A stretch of 64,000 bases of DNA, taken from an uncultured Bacilli bacterium (GTDB lineage Bacteria > Bacillota_I > Bacilli_A > RF39 > UBA660). Position numbers and translations under genes: made by a program. Below the pieces are notes generated by a model. The model saw nothing but the letters and a program-made list of their open reading frames with translations, searched no databases and was not told the DNA's origin. Each line of letters opens with the position of its first letter. The stretch's first letter is position 1. The stretch covers positions 21,187 to 85,186 of the forward strand of contig CAKOHI010000007.1 of NCBI GenBank assembly GCA_934085585.1, given 5' to 3'. Shown one piece after another: positions 59,304 through 64,000 of the stretch.

Positions 59304-60182
59304 TTAATTACCTTTTACTTGGTTCATTACTTCTTCGGCAAAGTTATCATTTCTTTTTTCCATACCTTCACCAACTTCGTAACGTACCATTTTTAGTATT
59401 TCTCCACCATTGTTAGCTACATATTTAGCTACTGATAAATCTCCATCTTTAATAAATGCTTGTTCAGCAAGACAGATTTCTTTATAGAACTTTTGAATTC
59501 TTCCTTGTACCATCTTTTCAGCAATGTCAGCTGGTTTTCCTTCATTGATAGCTTGTTCTTTTAAAACATTCTTTTCATTATCTAATACATCAGCTGGTAC
59601 ATCACTTATGTTTAAATATAATGGTTTCATAGCTGCAGCTTGCATTGATACATCTTTAGCTACATCTTCACTTGCACCTTTAACAACTGTTAGAGCTGCA
59701 ATTTTTCCTCCCATATGAATGTATGAACCAAAATGTTCATCATCATTTTTAGTTAAAATTTCAAATCTTCTTAAAGATAATTTTTCTCCGATTTTAGCTG
59801 TCTTTTCAACAATTAGTTCACCAATTGTACCTTCTTGTGTTTCAACTTCTTTAGCTTCATCAACTGTTTTAACATCACTTTTTAATAAAGCTGTACCAAT
59901 TGTATCAATCATTGCTCTAAATTCTTCATTTTTACTAACAAAATCTGTTTCACTATTTACTTCTAAAATAACAGCTTTGTTTCCATCAACATATATATTT
60001 GCTAAACCTTCAGCAGCTATTCTTGATTCTTTTTTAGCAGATTTAGCAATACCTTTTTCTCTTAAATAATTAACAGCTTCTTCCATATTACCATTTGTTT
60101 CTGCTAAAGCTTTTTTACAGTCCATCATACCTGCGCCAGTTTGTTCACGCAAATCTTTAACCATACTTGCAGTTACTTCCAT
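59304..60182 (-). CDS. tsf: Elongation factor Ts
   Basis: 292 residues from MEVTASMVKDLREQTGAGMMDCKKAL behind AAGGAGGATATT; a GTG six codons upstream is rejected. The signatures are LREQTGAGMMDCK and SETDFVSKNEEF. EF-Ts recycles EF-Tu-GDP. It follows rpsB by 10 bases. Confidence 0.97.
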   Translation of the reverse strand: MEVTASMVKDLREQTGAGMMDCKKALAETNGNMEEAVNYLREKGIAKSAKKESRIAAEGLANIYVDGNKAVILEVNSETDFVSKNEEFRAMIDTIGTALLKSDVKTVDEAKEVETQEGTIGELIVEKTAKIGEKLSLRRFEILTKNDDEHFGSYIHMGGKIAALTVVKGASEDVAKDVSMQAAAMKPLYLNISDVPADVLDNEKNVLKEQAINEGKPADIAEKMVQGRIQKFYKEICLAEQAFIKDGDLSVAKYVANNGGEILKMVRYEVGEGMEKRNDNFAEEVMNQVKGN

Positions 60183-60192
60183 AATATCCTCC

Positions 60193-61110
60193 TTATTCAC
60201 TTAATTTTGCAACTAGTTCTTCTTTTTTCATTGTTGAAAAACCTTTAATTCCAGCTTCTTTAGCTAGTTTTTTTAATTCAGCTAATGTTTTTCCTTCTAG
60301 TTCATCAGCTTTTTCCATTTCTTTAATTTCTTCTAAAACAGTTTCATCAACTTTTACTTCTTCATTTTTAGTTTCTTCTTTAACTGATGCTACTTTTTTA
60401 TCATCTTCAGTTACATAGTCATCAAGTGGAAGATCATTTGCTTCACATATAGCATTTGTAAGTACCCCAAGCATAACTTTGATACTTCTAACTGCATCAT
60501 CATTTCCTGGAATAACAAAGTCAACATCATCTGGATCACAGTTAGTGTCAACTACACCAAATACTGGAATATGTAATTTTCTAGCTTCTTTAATTGCATT
60601 GTATTCTTTTTTAGGATCTACGATGATTAATGCTTGTGGAAGTTTATCCATTGCACGAATACCACATAATACTTTATTTAGTTTTTCGTATTCTTTCTTT
60701 AGTCCAACAACTTCTTTTTTAGGAAGTAGTTCAAAAGTACCATTCTTTTCCATTTCTTCAATTTCTTCAAGTCTTTTAACTCTTCTTCTTATTGTTCTAA
60801 AGTTTGTAAGTGTTCCACCTAACCATCTTTCAGTTACATAATAAGAATTACTTCTTGTTGCTTCTTCTAAACAAACTTCTTGTGCTTGTTTTCTAGTACC
60901 TACAAATAAGAATTTACCACCATTACTTGCGATGTTTTTAACTTCTTCGTATGCAACTTCTAAACATGATTTTGTCTTTTCTAAATCAATGATATAAATA
61001 TCATCCCTAGATGTAAAAATATACTCTTTCATTTTTGGATTCCATCTTTTAGTTTGATGTCCAAAATGAACTCCAGCTTCTAATAAATAACTCATAGAAA
61101 CTACTGCCAT
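60193..61110 (-). CDS. rpsB: 30S ribosomal protein uS2 with Rho_N-like tail
   Basis: 305 residues, about 50 longer than usual. The core shows LLEAGVHFGHQTKRWNPKM, FVGTRKQAQ, RWLGGTLTNF and VVDTNCDPD. After an acidic linker (about 238-270) the C-terminus reads KTLAELKKLAKEAGIKGFST and MKKEELVAKLSE, a Rho_N/SAP-like helical module. uS2 is required for translation initiation. Confidence 0.96.
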   Translation of the reverse strand: MAVVSMSYLLEAGVHFGHQTKRWNPKMKEYIFTSRDDIYIIDLEKTKSCLEVAYEEVKNIASNGGKFLFVGTRKQAQEVCLEEATRSNSYYVTERWLGGTLTNFRTIRRRVKRLEEIEEMEKNGTFELLPKKEVVGLKKEYEKLNKVLCGIRAMDKLPQALIIVDPKKEYNAIKEARKLHIPVFGVVDTNCDPDDVDFVIPGNDDAVRSIKVMLGVLTNAICEANDLPLDDYVTEDDKKVASVKEETKNEEVKVDETVLEEIKEMEKADELEGKTLAELKKLAKEAGIKGFSTMKKEELVAKLSE

Positions 61111-61200
61111 AAATTATTCCCTCCTTCGTTTTCAACTTCTTGATGCCTCAACTTAATTCAACACCTCTTTAGGCACTCGATGAATTAATCCACACCAATG
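61111..61200 (-). promoter_or_regulatory. rpsB leader with possible uS2 control hairpin
   Basis: The 5' region before rpsB has GTGCCT...AGGCAT arms around a 22-base middle part (about 61142-61176), in the position of uS2 autoregulatory leaders. Evidence is a single weak stem. Confidence 0.3.
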
Positions 61201-61236
61201 TTTAATATTTGCATTTACAGCACTTTAAATTCTACC

Positions 61237-61265
61237 AAAAAAACACTATTTTTACAAGTGTTTTT
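61237..61265 (-). terminator. Terminator of the racemase-like gene
   Basis: AAACACT / AGTGTTT with a 9-base loop and additional T residues on the minus strand. Confidence 0.75.
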
Positions 61266-61293
61266 CTTAAATTATATGCAAATTCAATGGCTT

Positions 61294-62436
61294 TTATAAT
61301 AAATTATCATTAATTTCTTCGGCATTAATATACTTTTTAGTTAAATTACGATTTAATATACTCATTAAGTAATATCTATTGGTATGTAGATTAGTTAAAA
61401 AATCATAAACATCGCGTTCTTCATTTAATATATAAACCTTATCTTTAATTTTAACATCATCATCAATTCTTACAAATAATTTGTCAATGTCATCTGCTAA
61501 AATTTCTCTTTTATATTTATCGATACCTACGAATTTAATTGATTTTGTAACACCATCTTTATGACCAATTGGAATTACCCCTACTGCCATATCTTCTTTT
61601 GCTACAAAAGATCTACCAACCAACGTATTTTTTAATACTTTTTTAATTTCCATTACTTCACTGGTAATATTAAAAATTAGCTCTAAATCAATATTTGGAA
61701 ATTCCAATGCTCCATATTTTTTTTCTATATTTTTGATTTTAACTTTTGTAAAAAAATCATCTTCAATATTTTCTTCAATGCCTAAAATAGATAAATCGAA
61801 TCTTATTCCATTAACATATTTTAGTTTTGTATGATACATTATTGGTTCATTTAAATGAATCATAATATCTTTATTTATAAATGGCTTTATTATTTTATAA
61901 AAATTATTTACTTGGTTATAGTAATAATCATCTGAAATACCAAAAGATGTTAGATCCGTATATAATCCCGTTAATTTTATATTTTTAGTTTCTTCAATTT
62001 TTTTTATTATGTATTCTAAATCACTTTTTTTATTGACCCCGAGGATGTTTGATCCATTGTCTATAAGTATTTGAACGTTTATGCTATCTTTAAATTTTAA
62101 GTTTAGTAATCTATCTAAATATTCTTTACTAAATATTGTAATGGTTATATCATTATTTATACAATCATAAACTTCATCTTTTGTTACATAATAACTAGCT
62201 AAAATAGGAATGTTTTTATTGAATTTTCTAATTTCTAATGCTTCTTTTAAGGAACCTACAAGACAAAAATTTATCCCATATCTTTCCATGGTGTTTATAA
62301 TTTTTAAACCTAATCCATGAGCATTATCTTTTAAATCTACAATTTTATATTTATAATCACTATAACTTTTAGCTAGTAATTTTGTATTATTCTTTAATTT
62401 TTTTAAATCTATTTCTAAAACTGTTTCATACTTCAT
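61294..62436 (-). CDS. Alanine-racemase-like PLP protein without catalytic Tyr
   Basis: 380 residues, the length and layout of Alr. The PLP lysine is kept in IVDLKDNAHGLGL (VKANAYGHG in Alr). The C-terminal domain has TLVGRSFVAKEDMAVGVIPIGHKDG, aligned with SYG-R-TF-x-AKEDM...IPIGYADG of Alr. The catalytic Tyr is therefore Val, and GYADG is GHKDG. An ordinary racemase is doubtful; it could be a different PLP enzyme or a non-catalytic protein. Confidence 0.8.
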   Translation of the reverse strand: MKYETVLEIDLKKLKNNTKLLAKSYSDYKYKIVDLKDNAHGLGLKIINTMERYGINFCLVGSLKEALEIRKFNKNIPILASYYVTKDEVYDCINNDITITIFSKEYLDRLLNLKFKDSINVQILIDNGSNILGVNKKSDLEYIIKKIEETKNIKLTGLYTDLTSFGISDDYYYNQVNNFYKIIKPFINKDIMIHLNEPIMYHTKLKYVNGIRFDLSILGIEENIEDDFFTKVKIKNIEKKYGALEFPNIDLELIFNITSEVMEIKKVLKNTLVGRSFVAKEDMAVGVIPIGHKDGVTKSIKFVGIDKYKREILADDIDKLFVRIDDDVKIKDKVYILNEERDVYDFLTNLHTNRYYLMSILNRNLTKKYINAEEINDNLL

Positions 62437-62515
62437 AATTTACCTCGTAAAATAATTATAATTGATAGACTTATTTTTTTCAATATGATAAAATTAATTT
62501 GGATAAAACAAAAAG

Positions 62516-63880
62516 ATGATTATGAAACCAGATAAATATCAATTTGAAGCTATAAAAAGTGATAAAAATACCCTTTTAATCGCTGGGGCCGGAGCTGGCA
62601 AGACTTTTACAATTGTTGAAAAAATAAAGTATTTAGTAAACGAAAAAAAAATAAAACCTTGTGAAATACTTGTCATTTCATTTACTAATAAAAGTGTAAA
62701 TGATTTAAAGAAGAAAATTAGTTATAATGTAGATATTATGACTTTTCATAAGCTAGCAATGTCTATTTTAGATAAAAAACATTTTAAATATAGTTTAGTA
62801 AATAGCGATTATTTAGAATATGTAACTGATGAATTTTTTAAAAGTATTGAATTAGAAAAACGAGATGAATTGCTTAAATATTTTAAAGAATATGATTATA
62901 ATAAATTTTTAGAAAGTTATAAATATAGAAATTTAAAAAAACTAATTATTACATTAATTAAATTGTATAAAACTAACAATAAAACTAAAGATGATTTTAA
63001 GAAATTATTTTTTGAAAATTCATTTTTAAGTAAGTATACTTATATTGTAAAATGTATATATGATAGTGATTTATATTCAAGTGGAAAATGTGACTTTGAT
63101 GATTTAATTATTAAAGCTACCGAAATTTTAGATGAAGATTTAGATTATAAATATATTATTATTGATGAATTTCAAGATACATCTTTAATTAGGTTTAATC
63201 TTATAAAAAAGATTAAAGAGTTGTCAAATACTATACTTTTTTGTGTCGGAGATGATTATCAATCTATTTATCATTTTTCAGGTTGTGATATAAATCTATT
63301 TTTAAACTTTAAAAATTTGATACCAAATTCAGTAATTTTAAAATTAAAATATACTTATAGAAATAGTCAAGAACTTATAGATGTTAGTTCTAAATTTGTT
63401 ATGAAAAATAAAGGCCAAATAAAAAAAGAGCTATTTAGTAATAAACATTTTGATAAACCAATTAAATTTATTTATTATATTAATCCCCGAAAAGCTTTTA
63501 GTAAGTTATATAAAAAAGTTAAAAATATAAATAATGATATTCTTGTTTTGGGAAGAAATAATTTTGATATTAAGAAATTTAGTAATAAAGAAATAAAAGA
63601 ATTTATGAGTGTTCATTCTTCAAAGGGATTGGAAGCTGAAAATGTAATTTTAATAAACTTAACGGATGGATTATATGGTTTTCCAAATAAAATCATAAAT
63701 TCTAAATTAATCGAAGAACTTCATCCTTCTGATAAAACGTATTTATTCTCTGAAGAACGCAGACTTTTCTATGTTGCATTAACTAGAACTAAAAATAAAG
63801 TATATATTTTAGTGCCTTTTTTTAAGAAATCTATTTTTATTAAAGAGTTAAAAAAAATAATACGTTTAAGTAAGATTTAA
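62516..63880 (+). CDS. Compact UvrD/PcrA-like SF1 helicase
   Basis: 454 residues, much shorter than UvrD (about 720). Motifs: Q-motif DKYQFEAI, I LIAGAGAGKTFT, Ia VISFTNKSVNDLKKK, II YIIIDEFQDTS, III VGDDYQSIYHFSG, IV LKYTYRNSQEL, V VHSSKGLEAENV and VI RRLFYVALTRTK. All helicase motifs are kept while the 1B/2B insertions are reduced. The start at 62516 or 62522 is uncertain. Monocistronic. Confidence 0.9.
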   Translation: MIMKPDKYQFEAIKSDKNTLLIAGAGAGKTFTIVEKIKYLVNEKKIKPCEILVISFTNKSVNDLKKKISYNVDIMTFHKLAMSILDKKHFKYSLVNSDYLEYVTDEFFKSIELEKRDELLKYFKEYDYNKFLESYKYRNLKKLIITLIKLYKTNNKTKDDFKKLFFENSFLSKYTYIVKCIYDSDLYSSGKCDFDDLIIKATEILDEDLDYKYIIIDEFQDTSLIRFNLIKKIKELSNTILFCVGDDYQSIYHFSGCDINLFLNFKNLIPNSVILKLKYTYRNSQELIDVSSKFVMKNKGQIKKELFSNKHFDKPIKFIYYINPRKAFSKLYKKVKNINNDILVLGRNNFDIKKFSNKEIKEFMSVHSSKGLEAENVILINLTDGLYGFPNKIINSKLIEELHPSDKTYLFSEERRLFYVALTRTKNKVYILVPFFKKSIFIKELKKIIRLSKI

Positions 63881-63938
63881 GTAAGATTTAAGCAAGATAA
63901 TAAAAGAACCTGTACTAGTTTTCATGAAGTGATAAAGT

Positions 63939-63974
63939 AAAAGTAGACACATAAAAAGAATGTGATCTACTTTT
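63939..63974. terminator. Hairpin after the helicase gene
   Basis: AAAAGTAGA / TCTACTTTT with an inner CACAT/ATGTG stem, followed by CTTTTG. A TATAAT and an AAGGAGA lie at the very end of the window, so a new plus-strand gene should begin just beyond base 64000. Confidence 0.7.
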
Positions 63975-64000
63975 CTTTTGTTATAATTAAATTAAGGAGA

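Noticed and set aside
63873..63900. Short repeat of the (G)TAAGATTTAA type after the helicase
   Set aside because: Only about two and a half imperfect copies of an AT-rich unit at the gene end.
1..64000. Mollicutes genetic code (TGA as Trp)
   Set aside because: TGA acts as a stop in murG and the TrmH-type gene, and Trp residues checked are TGG.

Overview
The window is very AT-rich DNA from a low-GC Gram-positive bacterium (Firmicutes), most likely a spore-forming, gut-type member of Bacilli near the Erysipelotrichales or uncultured relatives. The evidence is spoIIP, a CotY/CotZ-type coat protein, YjcZ-like and YlbD/YlbE-like proteins, three CATA-type sigma-K-like -10 boxes, SipW and PrsA, the parE-parC order, and a spoIIP-yqxA-lepA-hemW gene order recalling Bacillus subtilis. 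TGA is a stop (murG, trmH family) and Trp is TGG, so this is the standard code and not Mycoplasma code 4. Ribosome binding sites are often AGGTGA or GGAGG, and several genes start with GTG or TTG.

Layout. 1-5.6 kb: cell wall (murB fragment, murG), a phosphodiesterase, and a tight RNA-modification operon (SprT-like peptidase, TrmH-type methyltransferase, rimM, trmD and small membrane proteins), headed by mscL. 5.7-9.3 kb: a five-gene surface-fibre operon with a TasA/camelysin-like major subunit, a membrane-anchored relative, the ER-type signal peptidase SipW, a second relative and a large exported protein. 9.4-13.5 kb: an Rpn-family PD-(D/E)XK gene with seven in-frame 24-bp repeats, HD, DUF1003 and DUF1287 proteins, an orphan pilin-like protein, ylbE and ylbD. 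13.6-21.4 kb: a small XRE regulator, parC and parE, and an ABC-2 exporter. 21.4-26.8 kb: a type I toxin-antitoxin-like locus with a disrupted toxin frame, sporulation coat and membrane genes, prsA, an EIIB-like membrane protein, a RodA/FtsW-family gene and a double-HTH regulator. 26.9-32.7 kb: tyrS behind a T-box, RluA-type synthase, tRNA-Ala(UGC), rpoZ, an orphan pseudopilin, a GNAT gene interrupted at an A-AAA-AAG heptamer, a UDG-like protein, yqeY and rpsU.

32.8-35.6 kb holds the most exciting unit: an apparently complete two-peptide (class IIb-like) bacteriocin operon. A C39-peptidase ABC transporter and a mini accessory protein are followed by two tiny genes, each with a textbook double-glycine leader, a GxxxG motif and one C-terminal Cys. 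It has its own promoter and terminator. 35.7-45.8 kb: hemW, two paralogous proteins translationally coupled to lepA, an Rpn gene apparently inserted between yqxA and its old terminator, spoIIP, a lipase-like gene, rpsT and a transglutaminase-like protein. 45.8-53.4 kb: a decayed surface-protein gene, an XRE regulator, a phosphodiester glycosidase, miaA, a thioesterase, tmcAL, a 914-residue wall protein with an NPRTG sorting signal and a CarD-like regulator. 53.4-58.3 kb: two related TnpB-only insertion sequences, one intact and one dead, each just behind the terminator of the neighbouring gene, flanking frr and two exported proteins. 58.3-64 kb: small membrane-anchored paralogues, tsf, rpsB (with a Rho_N-like tail), an alanine-racemase-like protein lacking the catalytic Tyr, and a compact UvrD-like helicase.
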